The position numbers and the translations under genes were made by a program. A stretch of DNA of 64,000 nt from Caulobacter sp. 602-2 (GTDB lineage Bacteria; Pseudomonadota; Alphaproteobacteria; Caulobacterales; Caulobacteraceae): NCBI RefSeq assembly GCF_011043625.1, contig NZ_JAAKGT010000009.1:1-64000 (forward strand), in the 5' to 3' direction. Below the pieces are notes generated by a model that was not told the DNA's origin, searched no databases, and worked only from the letters and a program-made list of their open reading frames with translations. This document shows, in pieces, positions 1-7,913 of this stretch; position 1 is the stretch's first letter; each line of letters starts with the position of its first letter.

Positions 1-110
1 ATCGCGAAGCGATCGGTGGGGGGAGCGTCTGCTGAACCGGCCGGTCCAGCGGCGGCTGAAAACGGCCCCCCACCGGCCTTTGGCCGCCTCCCCCAGAGGG
101 GGAGGTTCTC
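1..110. repeat. Intergenic palindromic repeat, family A (cut by window edge)
   Basis: Non-coding sequence made of inverted G-run and C-run arms (GGGGGGAG near 19-25, CTCCCCC near 88-95) with the internal block GGCTGAAAACG. The same architecture returns at 5739-5860 and 22319-22444. It lies directly after the stop of the glycosidase gene, so it may also end that transcript. The left boundary is outside the window. Confidence 0.6.
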
Positions 111-1121
111 TTATCGCGGCGCCTTCAGGCCCTTCTTCACGGCGGCCTCGCGGTCGATCGTCAGCCAGCCGTCCTTGCCGACCTGCAGTTCGCCCAGCTG
201 GATCACGGTGCGCTGGTTCCAGACCGGATCGGCCTTGGCTTCCTCTTCCTTGCCCTGGCCGACGAAGTAGTAGAGCAGCGCCCGGCCGTCGTTGACGACC
301 ACGTCGGGGTGATGGCCAAGGTCGCGGTCGGTGGCCTGGCTGCCCGGCTTGTCGAGGATGAAGCCCGGCTGGCGCTCCCAGGTCACGGCGTCCTTGCTGC
401 GCAGCACCGCCAGGCCCTTCCAGGCGTCGGCGATCATCCACCACGAGCCCTTGAAGAAGAACACCTTGGGCCCCTCGCCGGCGAAGTCGGCGACGAAGGC
501 CGGCTGGCGGGTCCACGACTTCAGGTCGGGGCTGTCGGCGAAGAAGATGCGGCTGTCCTTGCGCTCGTCCTTGAACCACATCCGGTAGCCGCCCTGCGGG
601 GCCTTGATGACGCCGGCGTCGATCACCCGGTCCGAGCCGAGGTCGAGGGTGTCGGCGCAGGTCCAGGCCTTCAGGTCGACGGAGGTCAGGTGGACGATCT
701 TCGCGCCGGCTTCCGGCAGGTTCCAGCGATGGAAGATCCCCGGCACCACGGTCAGGAACATGTGGTGGACGCCGTTCTCGGTGAAGATCTCGGGCGCCCA
801 GAGCGTTTCGCCGGTGCAGGCGGTGGGAATGTTCGCCGTGCCCGCATAGGTCCAGGCCAGGCCGTCCTTGGAGGTGGCCACGCCGATGGCGGTGGCGTGC
901 AGCCAGGCGACGTCCTTGGGGTCTTCCAGTTTCAGGGTGGCGCGGCGGTTGGTGTAGAACATCCGCCACAGCTTGTCGGTCTTGTCCCAGGCGATGGCCA
1001 CGTCGGCCGCGCCGTCGAACACCGGGTCGCGATAGAGCGGCTTCTGGGCCTGAGCGAGCGCGGCGGCGGGCGCCGTGAGGGTCAGGGCCAGCGCCAGGCC
1101 GGCCAGAACGCGACGATGCAT
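111..1121 (-). CDS. Secreted GH43-like five-bladed beta-propeller glycosidase
   Basis: A 336-residue exported protein. Residues 1-24 form a typical Sec signal peptide ending ALAQA, so it should act in the periplasm or outside the cell. The mature part has the repeated aromatic and Asp-rich strand pattern of the GH43/GH32/GH117 propeller glycosidases: an early YRDPVFDG segment, LWAPEIF near residue 105, and repeated SPDLKSW/SKDAVTW blade motifs. Those families hydrolyse arabinose, xylose or related glycosidic bonds with Asp and Glu; the exact substrate cannot be read here. The ATG at 1121 is chosen because GGGAGG lies 4 bases upstream; an upstream in-frame ATG at 1148 has no ribosome site. It is a single gene between two intergenic repeats, with no polysaccharide locus next to it. 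Confidence 0.7.
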   Translation of the reverse strand: MHRRVLAGLALALTLTAPAAALAQAQKPLYRDPVFDGAADVAIAWDKTDKLWRMFYTNRRATLKLEDPKDVAWLHATAIGVATSKDGLAWTYAGTANIPTACTGETLWAPEIFTENGVHHMFLTVVPGIFHRWNLPEAGAKIVHLTSVDLKAWTCADTLDLGSDRVIDAGVIKAPQGGYRMWFKDERKDSRIFFADSPDLKSWTRQPAFVADFAGEGPKVFFFKGSWWMIADAWKGLAVLRSKDAVTWERQPGFILDKPGSQATDRDLGHHPDVVVNDGRALLYYFVGQGKEEEAKADPVWNQRTVIQLGELQVGKDGWLTIDREAAVKKGLKAPR

Positions 1122-1191
1122 GATGCCTCCCATATTATGGATGAGCATTCTACATCATGCGAAGCAACGGTGCGCCAGCCCCAATTGCTGT

Positions 1192-1304
1192 GTCATCCCG
1201 GCCGTAGCGAAGCGGAGCGCCGGGATCTCCCACGGCGTCGACGGCGGGCGCGGGAGATCCCGGCTCTACGGCCCGCTGGCGCGGTCCTTCGGCCGGGATG
1301 ACAA
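1192..1304. repeat. Intergenic palindromic repeat, family B copy 1
   Basis: A long imperfect palindrome starting GTCATCCCGGC and ending GCCGGGATGACAA, with internal GGGATCTCCCAC and GGGAGATCCCGG arms. Four more copies occur in the window (7331, 8311, 30291 and 60506). It separates the glycosidase gene from the GNAT gene, both on the minus strand. Confidence 0.75.
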
Positions 1305-1332
1305 GCTTCTTCTTCGGCGGCGCGGCTCGCCC

Positions 1333-1866
1333 CTAGGCCAGCCAGACCATCATCCGCGTCGCCACGGACGCCCCGCGCGACACCGAGTCCTTCTCTGTGA
1401 CGACGCCGGTGTAGAGGAAGCCGGCCTTGACCAGCACCTGGCCCGAGGCCGGGTTGTCGGCGAAGTGGCCGGCGACGACCAGCTTGCGCCGCCAGTCGTG
1501 CGCGGCCCAGGACAGCGCGCCCTGCAGCGCCTCGGTCGCCAGGCCCCGGCCCCAGAACGGCCGGCCGATCCAGTAGCCGACCTCGAGCCGGCCGTCCTCG
1601 TTGGGGAAGAAGCCCAGCACGCCGATCACGCCGGCGTCTTCCAGTTCGATGGCGAAGGTGGCGTTGCGGCTCCAGTCCTGCGCCTGGACGCGGGCCACGA
1701 ATTCTTCCGCATCGGCCTGGCCGTAGGGCCAGGGCATGCGGGTGGTCATCTTGGGGATGGCGTAGTCGGCGCCCAGGCTGGCGATGCGGGGCGCGTCGGA
1801 CATGTCCGGCGCCCGCAAGGCGAGCCGCCGCGTCTCGATGACGGGACTTCTTTCGATCACGCACAT
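1333..1866 (-). CDS. GNAT acetyltransferase, RimJ/RimL type
   Basis: A 177-residue cytoplasmic N-acetyltransferase that would transfer acetyl from acetyl-CoA to an amine, perhaps a protein N-terminus as in the RimJ/RimL family. The N-terminal ETRRLALRAP strand is typical, and the acetyl-CoA pyrophosphate loop is visible as WGRGLA at residues 105-110, followed by TEAL. VGYWIGRPFWGRG fits the RimJ/RimL subgroup. The ATG has AGGGAG 7 bases upstream. It is the next gene downstream of rpmA on the same strand, but a clear terminator at 1992-2024 separates them, so it is probably transcribed separately. Its substrate is unknown. Confidence 0.85.
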   Translation of the reverse strand: MCVIERSPVIETRRLALRAPDMSDAPRIASLGADYAIPKMTTRMPWPYGQADAEEFVARVQAQDWSRNATFAIELEDAGVIGVLGFFPNEDGRLEVGYWIGRPFWGRGLATEALQGALSWAAHDWRRKLVVAGHFADNPASGQVLVKAGFLYTGVVTEKDSVSRGASVATRMMVWLA

Positions 1867-1991
1867 GGCGCGTCTCCCTTTCCCGGCCCTTCTTCACGCG
1901 AGGCGCCGATACTGCGACGCGCCTCAGATAGTGCGGGACCGTGACGCTCCAATTGCCTGGATGAGGCTTTTTCTGGAACGTGGACAAACAA

Positions 1992-2024
1992 AAGCGGGGA
2001 GCCCGGCGTCCGGACTCCCCGCTT
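1992..2024 (-). terminator. Rho-independent terminator of rplU-rpmA
   Basis: Perfect 10-bp arms (AAGCGGGGAG and CTCCCCGCTT) around a loop that itself contains a CCGG/CCGG stem. On the minus strand the hairpin is followed by TTTGTTTGT. It lies 67 bases past the rpmA stop. Confidence 0.85.
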
Positions 2025-2090
2025 CGTATTCGTCGCGTCCGGATCGTCTTCGTTTAGGAAGCACGATCCGAAGAGAGACTTCTGATCGTA

Positions 2091-2360
2091 CTATTCGGCG
2101 GCCTGGGCCACCGGGGCCACGGTCACGTAGGTACGGTTTTGCTTCTTGGTCACGAAGCCCACGGCGCCTTCGACGAGGGCGAAGAGGGTGTGATCCTTAC
2201 CCATGCCGACGTTGGCGCCCGGGTAGAACTTGGTGCCGCGCTGACGCACGAGGATGTTGCCGGCGAGAACCTTCTCGCCGCCGAACTTCTTTACGCCAAG
2301 GCGCTTCGACTCTGAGTCGCGACCGTTGCTGGACGAGCCGCCAGATTTCTTGTGAGCCAT
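2091..2360 (-). CDS. rpmA: 50S ribosomal protein L27
   Basis: 89 residues, the normal length for bacterial L27, a large-subunit protein whose flexible N-terminus reaches the peptidyl-transferase centre. The start [16 protein letters not shown] and the core motifs [23 protein letters not shown] and [15 protein letters not shown] are diagnostic. There is no N-terminal cleavable extension like the one found in Firmicutes. It follows rplU with a 77-base gap on the same strand, the near-universal rplU-rpmA order, and ends before a strong terminator. TAGGAGAG lies just upstream of the start. Confidence 0.98.
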   Translation of the reverse strand: MAHKKSGGSSSNGRDSESKRLGVKKFGGEKVLAGNILVRQRGTKFYPGANVGMGKDHTLFALVEGAVGFVTKKQNRTYVTVAPVAQAAE

Positions 2361-2437
2361 GATGCTCTCCTAATCTTTGACCTGGTTTCCGACGCGCGGA
2401 CCTGGGTCAGATCAATCCAAAAAGATCCTGGCGGATC

Positions 2438-2947
2438 TTAAGCTTCAGCTTCCGGAGCGGGGGCGGCGGCCTTCTTCGGCGCGGCCTTCTTCTTCGGAGC
2501 GGCGGCTTCAGCCTTGGCGGCCGGAGCTTCCGGGATGGTGAACGGGACAGCAGCGTCGCCGAGACCGCGGGCGCGGGCGTCGAGGATGACCTTCGGGGTC
2601 AGGTCGATCGTGCCTTCCCACTTGCTTTCCTTGCCAGCGCCGGCGACCGACGTCACGCGCAGGACCGTTTCGGCCTGACGGTGACCGCGGGTGCGGCGGT
2701 AGCCCTGACGGCGGATCTTCTTGAAGATCTTCACCTTCTCGCCCTTGCGGGTTTCGATCAGGGTGGCGTTGACGACGGCGCCGTCAACGGTGGGGGCGCC
2801 GACCGTCACGGCCTCGCCTTCGCCCAGCAGCAGAACTTCGCCAAAGGCGACTTCCGCGCCAGGTTGACCGTCGAGCTTCTCGACGACCAGCAGGTCGCCG
2901 GCTTGGACCCGGTACTGCTTGCCGCCGGTTTTGATGACCGCGTACAT
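2438..2947 (-). CDS. rplU: 50S ribosomal protein L21 with C-terminal extension
   Basis: Large-subunit ribosomal protein L21; it binds 23S rRNA and neighbours L20. The first ~103 residues are the conserved L21 domain (MYAVIKTGGKQYRV at the start, then KVKIFKKIRRQGYRRTRGHRQ). At 169 residues it is about 65 longer than E. coli L21. The extra part ends in a low-complexity Ala/Lys/Pro tail (KKKAAPKKAAAPAPEAEA), a form common in alphaproteobacteria and likely disordered. First gene of the rplU-rpmA operon, with a recognisable promoter at 3026-3053 and a leader of roughly 70 bases that can form a hairpin. Confidence 0.98.
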   Translation of the reverse strand: MYAVIKTGGKQYRVQAGDLLVVEKLDGQPGAEVAFGEVLLLGEGEAVTVGAPTVDGAVVNATLIETRKGEKVKIFKKIRRQGYRRTRGHRQAETVLRVTSVAGAGKESKWEGTIDLTPKVILDARARGLGDAAVPFTIPEAPAAKAEAAAPKKKAAPKKAAAPAPEAEA

Positions 2948-2990
2948 AGGTTAGCGCCTTAAATAACGTGCTGTTCGCAAAATACGGAAC

Positions 2991-3013
2991 GCCCGCTAGG
3001 AAACCCGGCGGGC
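2991..3013 (-). promoter_or_regulatory. Hairpin in the rplU leader
   Basis: Six-base arms GCCCGC and GCGGGC around an 11-base loop, inside the 5' untranslated leader of rplU and about 45 bases before its start codon. L21 leaders act as autoregulatory elements in some other phyla; here only the possible stem is seen and no match to a known leader family was made. Confidence 0.35.
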
Positions 3014-3025
3014 GAGAGGGGCGCA

Positions 3026-3053
3026 CTTATAGCGCCGAAAGCCTGTGAGTCAA
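3026..3053 (-). promoter_or_regulatory. Housekeeping sigma promoter of rplU-rpmA
   Basis: On the minus strand TTGACT (3048-3053) is separated by 16 bases from TATAAG (3026-3031) inside GCTATAAG, close to the Caulobacter sigma-73 consensus (TTGAC and GCTANAWC). It lies about 80 bases before the rplU start. Confidence 0.75.
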
Positions 3054-3116
3054 CGGCCAAGGGGGCCTCTCAAGCCCTTGACGTGATTCAACGTGTCGTC
3101 CTGCCACGGACGGCGG

Positions 3117-3830
3117 TCAGACGAACGCGGCGCTTTCGATCAGCGCGGCTTCGACCCTCCAGATTTCGTCTTCGGGGGCTTTAAGCAGAAGGGCTTCCAG
3201 GCGTTCGCGCACCGCCGAACCGCGCAGCCAGAGCCGCAGCGCCTGGACTTCAGGAGCCGATTGATCCTCGCCGCCGCGGCGCGAGGCGTGGGCTTCCGAA
3301 CGGACCGCCTCGACCAGATGCAGGCCCGCGTCCAGCGAATCGGCGGCCAGCCAGGCCTGCAGAAGCGACGAGACGGAGGCTCCCATTTCGGCCAGGCCCG
3401 TCAGCCATGGCTCCGGCGTGGCCTGGTCGAGGGACTCGCCGATCGCCTGGCGGGCGGCGGCCTCGAAGACGGCGACGATCGCGTCGCGTTCGTTGGCGGG
3501 CCATGTGCGGAAGCCGCCGTAGAGGACTTTCCGCGCCAGCTGGTCGGGATCGGTCCCCATGTGGGCGCAATCTCCCTGGGCGGCGAGTTCGAGGAGGCGC
3601 GGCAGGAAGTGGCGATAGTTCCCGCTGTCGCCGACCGTGGTCATCGCCCAGCCGGCGTAGGGGCCGACAGCCTCGCAGGACAGCTCTCGCAACGGCGTGG
3701 CCGTCAGGTTCGCGAGCAGGACCTCGGGCCTGCGATGAGGGGGCGCGTCGAGAGCCGTCGGCCGGCCGTGGCGCGCGAACACCTCATAGGCCGTGTCGAG
3801 GGCGGCTTGCAGCTGCGGACCGGGCGTCAT
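3117..3830 (-). CDS. Conserved hypothetical protein, family not recognised
   Basis: A 237-residue soluble protein with no signal peptide or membrane segment. It looks mostly helical, with alternating Ala/Leu-rich helices and a central segment GPYAGWAMTTVGDSGNYRHFLPRLLELAA that may be the family core. I do not recognise a domain or active site and assign no function. The ATG at 3830 is chosen because a GCTACAAC -10 element ends 7 bases upstream, which would place transcription initiation at the start codon (leaderless mRNA). An in-frame ATG at 3878 would lie upstream of that promoter. It is divergent from the membrane-protein/CobW pair with about 90 bases between starts. Confidence 0.7.
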   Translation of the reverse strand: MTPGPQLQAALDTAYEVFARHGRPTALDAPPHRRPEVLLANLTATPLRELSCEAVGPYAGWAMTTVGDSGNYRHFLPRLLELAAQGDCAHMGTDPDQLARKVLYGGFRTWPANERDAIVAVFEAAARQAIGESLDQATPEPWLTGLAEMGASVSSLLQAWLAADSLDAGLHLVEAVRSEAHASRRGGEDQSAPEVQALRLWLRGSAVRERLEALLLKAPEDEIWRVEAALIESAAFV

Positions 3831-3837
3831 GGCCAAG

Positions 3838-3845
3838 GTTGTAGC
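3838..3845 (-). promoter_or_regulatory. -10 element for a likely leaderless transcript
   Basis: GCTACAAC on the minus strand matches GCTANAWC exactly, and its downstream edge is 7 bases from the ATG at 3830. No good -35 was found at 17 bases, so the call rests on the -10 element and spacing. Confidence 0.5.
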
Positions 3846-3891
3846 ACCGCTGCGCGAGACGAACAGTTGTCGGCGCATGACTCCGCTGGCT

Positions 3892-3906
3892 CGTTATTTT
3901 GTAACA
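3892..3906 (+). promoter_or_regulatory. Zur-like operator
   Basis: The 15-base inverted repeat CGTTATTTTGTAACA resembles the proteobacterial Zur pattern TGTTATnnnATAACA at all but two specified positions. It ends one base before the -10 element at 3908, where a bound repressor would block RNA polymerase. The gene pair downstream (NicO/UreH-like membrane protein and CobW GTPase) fits zinc control. This is inference from motif and context. Confidence 0.5.
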
Positions 3907-3907
3907 G

Positions 3908-3915
3908 GCTATAGC
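3908..3915 (+). promoter_or_regulatory. -10 element of the membrane protein/CobW unit
   Basis: GCTATAGC, near the GCTANAWC consensus, lies 6 bases before the in-frame GTG at 3922. That spacing predicts transcription starting at or next to the start codon. Confidence 0.5.
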
Positions 3916-3921
3916 GCGAGC

Positions 3922-4551
3922 GTGACGTCCGCCTTCTTCGCCTCGATCGCGGCCACCGGCTTCATGGTGGCCTTCCTGCACGCGGCCCTGCCAACCCATT
4001 GGCTGCCGTTCGTGCTGGTCGGCCGCGCGCAGAAATGGTCGGCGGGGCGGACCCTGGGCGTGACCCTGCTGGCGGGCCTGGGGCACGTGGCCCTGACCAT
4101 CCTGCTGGGCCTGCTCCTGGTCATCGCGGGCCAGGCGCTCGAGCCGCGCCTTGGCCATCTGTTCCACTGGATCGTCGGCGGGCTGATGGTGGCCGTGGGC
4201 CTCTTCTATATCGCGCGCGGACGCCACAGCCATGCGATGCCCGAGGCCGGGCGGCGGACCTACGCCTCCGACCGGGCGGCGATCACGGCGCTCGTTGTGC
4301 TTCTGACCCTGTCGCCCTGCGAGGCGTTCCTGCCCTACTACCTGGCCGGCATGAAGCACGGCTGGGGCGCGTTCCTGCTGCTCAGCGTCGTGCTGCTTAC
4401 AGCCACCGCGGCGGGCATGCTGCTGTTCACGGGTCTTTCCCTGGCGGGCGTGCGCCGCCTGAACCTCGACTGGCTTGAGCGCTACGAGGAAACCATCCTC
4501 GGCGGGGCCCTGGTGCTGGTCGGCTTGGCCGTGGCGTTCCTGAAGACCTGA
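3922..4551 (+). CDS. UreH/NicO-like polytopic membrane protein, putative metal transporter
   Basis: About 209 residues and five to six hydrophobic helices, in the inner membrane. The first helix carries HAALPTHWLPF, reminiscent of the His/Asp helix of NiCoT, RcnA and UreH/HupE metal permeases. A short loop has RGRHSHAMP, and a conserved LSPCEAFLPYY segment lies in the second half, also typical of the UreH/TauE-like group. A role in moving a divalent metal is likely, but direction and ion are not shown. I start it at the GTG at 3922, just after a -10 element; longer in-frame starts (ATG at 3877 or 3793) would put the promoter and the Zur-like box inside the coding region. The CobW GTPase follows 91 bases later. 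Confidence 0.6.
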   Translation: MTSAFFASIAATGFMVAFLHAALPTHWLPFVLVGRAQKWSAGRTLGVTLLAGLGHVALTILLGLLLVIAGQALEPRLGHLFHWIVGGLMVAVGLFYIARGRHSHAMPEAGRRTYASDRAAITALVVLLTLSPCEAFLPYYLAGMKHGWGAFLLLSVVLLTATAAGMLLFTGLSLAGVRRLNLDWLERYEETILGGALVLVGLAVAFLKT

Positions 4552-4642
4552 GGGGGCGGGAATGACGGGAAGTTGGGAAGAGAGGGGCGCGCATTTCATC
4601 CCCCGCTTCCGCTCCGCCTCTCGCCGCCCTAAATAGCGGCTC

Positions 4643-5734
4643 ATGACCCAGACCGCTCCCGCTCCCGGCAAGATCCCCGTCACCGTGCTGACCGGCTATC
4701 TCGGCGCCGGCAAGACCACGCTGCTCAACCGCATCCTCACCGAGGAGCACGGCAAGCGCTACGCCGTGATCGTCAACGAGTTCGGCGAGGTCGGCATCGA
4801 CAACGACCTGGTGGTCGGCGCCGATGAGGAAGTGTTCGAGATGAACAACGGCTGCGTCTGCTGCACGGTGCGCGGCGACCTGATCCGGGTGCTGTCGGGC
4901 CTGATGAAGCGCAAGGGCGGCTTCGACGCCATCGTGGTCGAGACCACGGGCCTGGCCGATCCGGGCCCGGTGGCCCAGACCTTCTTCGTCGACGAGGACG
5001 TCAAGGCCCGCACCTATCTCGACTCGGTCACAGCCCTGGTGGACGCCAAGCACATCATGCTGCGTCTTTCCGACAGCAAGGAAGCGGTCGAGCAGATCGC
5101 CTTCGCCGACCAGATCGTGCTCAACAAGACCGACCTGGTGGCCGAGGACGACCTGCGCCACGTCGAGGCTCGGATCCGCAAGATCAACCCGCTGGCCCCG
5201 ATCCACCGCGCCGAGCGCTCGAACGTTCCGCTGACCGCCATCATCGGCAAGCACAGTTTCGACCTGGAACGGATCACCGAGCTGGAGCCGGACTTCCTGA
5301 ACCCCGCCCACGGCGAGCCGGGTCACGTGCATGACGAGCACTGCGGCCACGATCACGGCCATGGCCACGTGCACGACGAGCACTGCGGTCATGACCACCA
5401 CCACCATGGCCACGACCACAAGAGCGACATCCACGACGACGGCGTGAAGGGGATCTCGCTGACCCTCGACAAGCCGGTGGACGGCAAGAAGATCACCGTC
5501 TGGCTCAACGAACTGCTGGCCGCCAAGGGCGTCGACATCCTGCGCGCCAAGGGCATCATCGACGTGCAGGGCGAAGAGCGCCGCCTGGTGTTCCAGGCCG
5601 TGCACATGATCCTGGAGGGCGACTTCCAGCGGCCCTGGACCGACAAGGACAACCGCTACAGCCGCATGGTCTTCATCGGTCGCGACCTCGACGAGGTCGA
5701 GCTGAAGAAGGGCTTCGAGGCCTGCGTGGCGTGA
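4643..5734 (+). CDS. CobW/ZNG-type G3E GTPase metallochaperone with His-rich linker
   Basis: A 363-residue G3E-family GTPase, the group that uses GTP hydrolysis to deliver zinc or cobalt to client proteins. Walker A is GYLGAGKT (18-25), the metal-binding CxCC motif is CVCC (71-74), and the base-specificity motif is NKTD (161-164). ETTGLADP near 100 corresponds to the switch region. Residues 223-265 are a His-rich linker containing a direct duplication of an [11 protein letters not shown] unit, giving many extra metal ligands. The C-terminal CobW_C domain follows (about 268-363). Together with the preceding membrane protein and the Zur-like box this points to zinc handling under starvation rather than cobalamin synthesis, although the adenosylcobalamin genes elsewhere in the window leave cobalt possible. 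Confidence 0.9.
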   Translation: MTQTAPAPGKIPVTVLTGYLGAGKTTLLNRILTEEHGKRYAVIVNEFGEVGIDNDLVVGADEEVFEMNNGCVCCTVRGDLIRVLSGLMKRKGGFDAIVVETTGLADPGPVAQTFFVDEDVKARTYLDSVTALVDAKHIMLRLSDSKEAVEQIAFADQIVLNKTDLVAEDDLRHVEARIRKINPLAPIHRAERSNVPLTAIIGKHSFDLERITELEPDFLNPAHGEPGHVHDEHCGHDHGHGHVHDEHCGHDHHHHGHDHKSDIHDDGVKGISLTLDKPVDGKKITVWLNELLAAKGVDILRAKGIIDVQGEERRLVFQAVHMILEGDFQRPWTDKDNRYSRMVFIGRDLDEVELKKGFEACVA

Positions 5735-5738
5735 TGAA

Positions 5739-5860
5739 GATGCTCCCCCTGAAGGGGGAGCTGTCGCGGAGCGACTGAGGGGGGATGTTTTCAGCCGCCG
5801 CGGAAGCTGAAAACGACCCCCCTCCGGCCCTCTGGGCCACCTCCCCCAAAGGGGGAGGAT
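5739..5860. repeat. Intergenic palindromic repeat, family A copy 2
   Basis: Opens with GATGCTCCCCCTGAAGGGGG and closes with CTCCCCCAAAGGGGGAGGA; the inner block GGAAGCTGAAAACG is shared with the copy at 22319. It begins four bases after the cobW stop. Each end is a short GC hairpin and the whole element can fold on itself. Confidence 0.75.
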
Positions 5861-5869
5861 CTAAGAAGA

Positions 5870-5896
5870 AAGGCCCTCTCCGATGGAGAGGGCCTT
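5870..5896 (-). terminator. Rho-independent terminator of the lipoprotein gene
   Basis: Perfect 11-bp arms AAGGCCCTCTC and GAGAGGGCCTT with a 5-base loop. On the minus strand it is followed by TCTTCTT. It lies 8 bases past the lipoprotein stop. Confidence 0.85.
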
Positions 5897-5904
5897 CGTC
5901 GTTT

Positions 5905-6501
5905 CTACTGCCCCGGAGCCGGACGCTGGATGGTCGGCTCGAGGTTCTTGATGATCTCGCGGGCGTCGTAGGCGCGCGGGTCGCCCGAGGGCTTGGCGCC
6001 CTTGTGCAGGACGATCTCTGTGCTGGCCTCGAACTTCTCGATCGTGCGGACCTCGGCGCGGTTGGCGAAGAAGGGGTCGCCCCAGAACGGATCCCAGGCG
6101 CGCCAGCCGCCGTAGCGGGGGCCGTAATAGCGCCAGGACGGGCGCCAGTAGCCGTAAGGGTAGCCGTAGCCGAAGCCCGGCCGCATGAACGGATCCTCGT
6201 CGATCACCGTGCGGGCCGTACGATCGGTGCGGCGGTCGGCGGTCTCGAACCAGTCGTAGCCCTGCTCGACCGTCACCTCGGCGGCGCGGTACAGCAGATA
6301 GCGCTCGACGGTCTCGCGGCTGGTCAGGCTGTTGCCCGCGAAGCCGACCCGATAGCGGTCGCCCTCAAGGCGCATTTCGGTGAAGCCGCCAGAGGCCTTC
6401 TGGCCCGGAATGGCCGGCTGGTATGGCGTGGCGGTGGCGCAGGCGCTCAGCGCGGCGGCGACCGCCGCGAGCGCGAGCCATTTGGCCTTCTTGATGGGCA
6501 T
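5905..6501 (-). CDS. CC0125/CC1285-family lipoprotein
   Basis: A 198-residue lipoprotein. The lipobox LSAC places the lipidated Cys at residue 21, and Thr at +3 with no Asp at +2 suggests sorting to the outer membrane. It has the layout of the Caulobacter CC0125/CC1285 family: TPYQP after the Cys, a GGF.E segment, FAGNSLT, and a YLLYRAAEVTVEQGYDWF helix. The second half has a Tyr/Gly/Trp-rich stretch (YGYPYGYWRPSWRYYG) that is probably disordered or surface-binding. Function is unknown for the family. The ATG at 6501 has AGAGGAA 7 bases upstream; the longer frame to 6540 lacks a ribosome site and would spoil the signal peptide. Monocistronic with its own terminator. Confidence 0.8.
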   Translation of the reverse strand: MPIKKAKWLALAAVAAALSACATATPYQPAIPGQKASGGFTEMRLEGDRYRVGFAGNSLTSRETVERYLLYRAAEVTVEQGYDWFETADRRTDRTARTVIDEDPFMRPGFGYGYPYGYWRPSWRYYGPRYGGWRAWDPFWGDPFFANRAEVRTIEKFEASTEIVLHKGAKPSGDPRAYDAREIIKNLEPTIQRPAPGQ

Positions 6502-6629
6502 GACGCGTTCCTCTGGGACGACACTATACTCCCGTACCACAATGCATGGCTGAGCTTTGCGGTTTCGCCAAGGCGAACACGTTGCCGCGATGTAAAAAGA
6601 GATTGCTGGCCGACTCTAGAAAGCCGGGC

Positions 6630-7271
6630 TCAGCCCCGGGCCACGATCAGGCCCGCCGCGGTGATCAGCAGGATCCCCACCAGGATGCCGAAGCCCTTGC
6701 GGAAGGCCGGCTCGTTCATCCGCGAGGCCAGGGCCGCGCCGCCCAGGCCGTAGGCGCTCATGCTGATCAGGTCCATGCCGATGGTGGCGGCGGCGAACAT
6801 GACGAGCTGCGGAACCAGCGGCCGCTGCACGTCGATGAACGGCGGCAGCACCGCGCCGAAGAACAGCAGGATCTTGGGGTTGGCGATCTGCACGGTGAAG
6901 CCGTCGCGGAAGGCCGAGCGGCTGGACGACATGCGCACGCCGGCCAGGGCGGCGCCCTCGGCGTTCGCCGGCTTCAGCGCGCCGCGGATCGACTTGATCC
7001 CCAGCCAGACCAGATAGGCCGCGCCGGCCAGGGCCAGGACGTGGAAGGCGGCTGGGAACGCGGCGATCAGCGCGCCCAGGCCCAGGGCCGCGAACACGAA
7101 CCAGACCAGGCTGGCGGTGTTCATGCCCACCACGCCCAGCAGCGCCGCGCCCTTGCCCTTTTCCATGCCGGTGGCGATGGCGAACAGGTTGGCCGGACCC
7201 GGCGTGATGGCCATCACGAACATGGCCGCCAGGAAGGCGCTGTAGCGGGCGGGGTCGACGGGCAGGACCAT
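6630..7271 (-). CDS. LysE/RhtB-family amino-acid exporter
   Basis: A 213-residue inner-membrane protein with six hydrophobic segments, the usual size and topology of LysE/RhtB carriers that export amino acids or related small molecules by proton exchange. The family signature ITPGPANLFAIATG sits in the first helix, followed by the characteristic GYLVWLG-type helix (AAYLVWLGIKSIRGAL) and the NPKILLFFGAVLPPF motif. The ATG at 7271 starts the first membrane helix; the open frame continues upstream to 7400, but that part lies in an intergenic repeat and encodes no family sequence. The substrate is not predictable. Confidence 0.9.
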   Translation of the reverse strand: MVLPVDPARYSAFLAAMFVMAITPGPANLFAIATGMEKGKGAALLGVVGMNTASLVWFVFAALGLGALIAAFPAAFHVLALAGAAYLVWLGIKSIRGALKPANAEGAALAGVRMSSSRSAFRDGFTVQIANPKILLFFGAVLPPFIDVQRPLVPQLVMFAAATIGMDLISMSAYGLGGAALASRMNEPAFRKGFGILVGILLITAAGLIVARG

Positions 7272-7330
7272 GGCGGGGCTATAGGCCTTTGGGGGCGATC
7301 CCTCAATTTCCTTCCCGCTGAAACAAAGCT

Positions 7331-7474
7331 CGTCATCCCGGCCGCAGCGAAGCGGAGAGCCGGGACCCAGGGGCCGCCGCATCGCATCGGCCAACGCCAA
7401 TGGGGGCGAACCTGGGCGTCGAGCCTCGTCCCCTGGGTCCCGGATAAGCCCTGCGGGCTTTCCGGGATGACGAG
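7331..7474. repeat. Intergenic palindromic repeat, family B copy 2
   Basis: Starts CGTCATCCCGGCCG and ends TCCGGGATGACGAGC, with a more diverged middle than the other copies (GGGACCCAGG in the left half, CCTGGGTCCCGG in the right). It lies between the LysE and MAPEG genes. Confidence 0.65.
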
Positions 7475-7508
7475 CCTTTTTGCTCGATGGCTGCCGTGAC
7501 GGCCTTTT

Positions 7509-7913
7509 CTACAACCCCACGCTCACCGCCACGAAGATCGCCCGGCCCAGCGCGCCCAGCAGCAGGGCGAAGGTGGTGAAGGCCTGGATGGCGAAGCCCA
7601 GTCCCCGCTTCTTGGGATCGGCGGCGTAGGACAGGGCGTAGATGATCCGGCCGAGGATCCAGACCGCGCCGGCGGCGGCGGCGAAGAGGTCGTTCCAGTA
7701 GATCGCGAACAGCCACATCGACGGCAGGAAGATCACCAGCCATTCCAGGGTGTTGGCCTGCACCCGCACGGCCCGTTCCAGGTCGGGATGGCCGGTCATG
7801 GCCGGAGCGTCGATCTTGGTGCGGCGGCGGGCACCGCCCACGCGCAGGATCATCCAGATGTAGCAGATCAGCGCCGCCAGGGTGACGATGGCGACCAGGG
7901 CGTGGGTTTGCAT
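7509..7913 (-). CDS. MAPEG-family membrane protein
   Basis: A 134-residue, four-helix inner-membrane protein of the MAPEG family (membrane-associated proteins in eicosanoid and glutathione metabolism). Key family features are the basic loop after helix one (RVGGARRRTKIDAP), the ERAVRVQANTLEWLVIFLPSMWLFA segment with its conserved Arg, Asn and Glu, and the GRIIYALSYAADPKKRG turn before the last helix. Bacterial members may act as glutathione transferases or peroxidases, but most, including this one, have no known substrate. The ATG at 7913 leaves a GGGAGG 12 bases upstream, somewhat far; the next ATG at 7952 has no better site. Confidence 0.85.
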   Translation of the reverse strand: MQTHALVAIVTLAALICYIWMILRVGGARRRTKIDAPAMTGHPDLERAVRVQANTLEWLVIFLPSMWLFAIYWNDLFAAAAGAVWILGRIIYALSYAADPKKRGLGFAIQAFTTFALLLGALGRAIFVAVSVGL

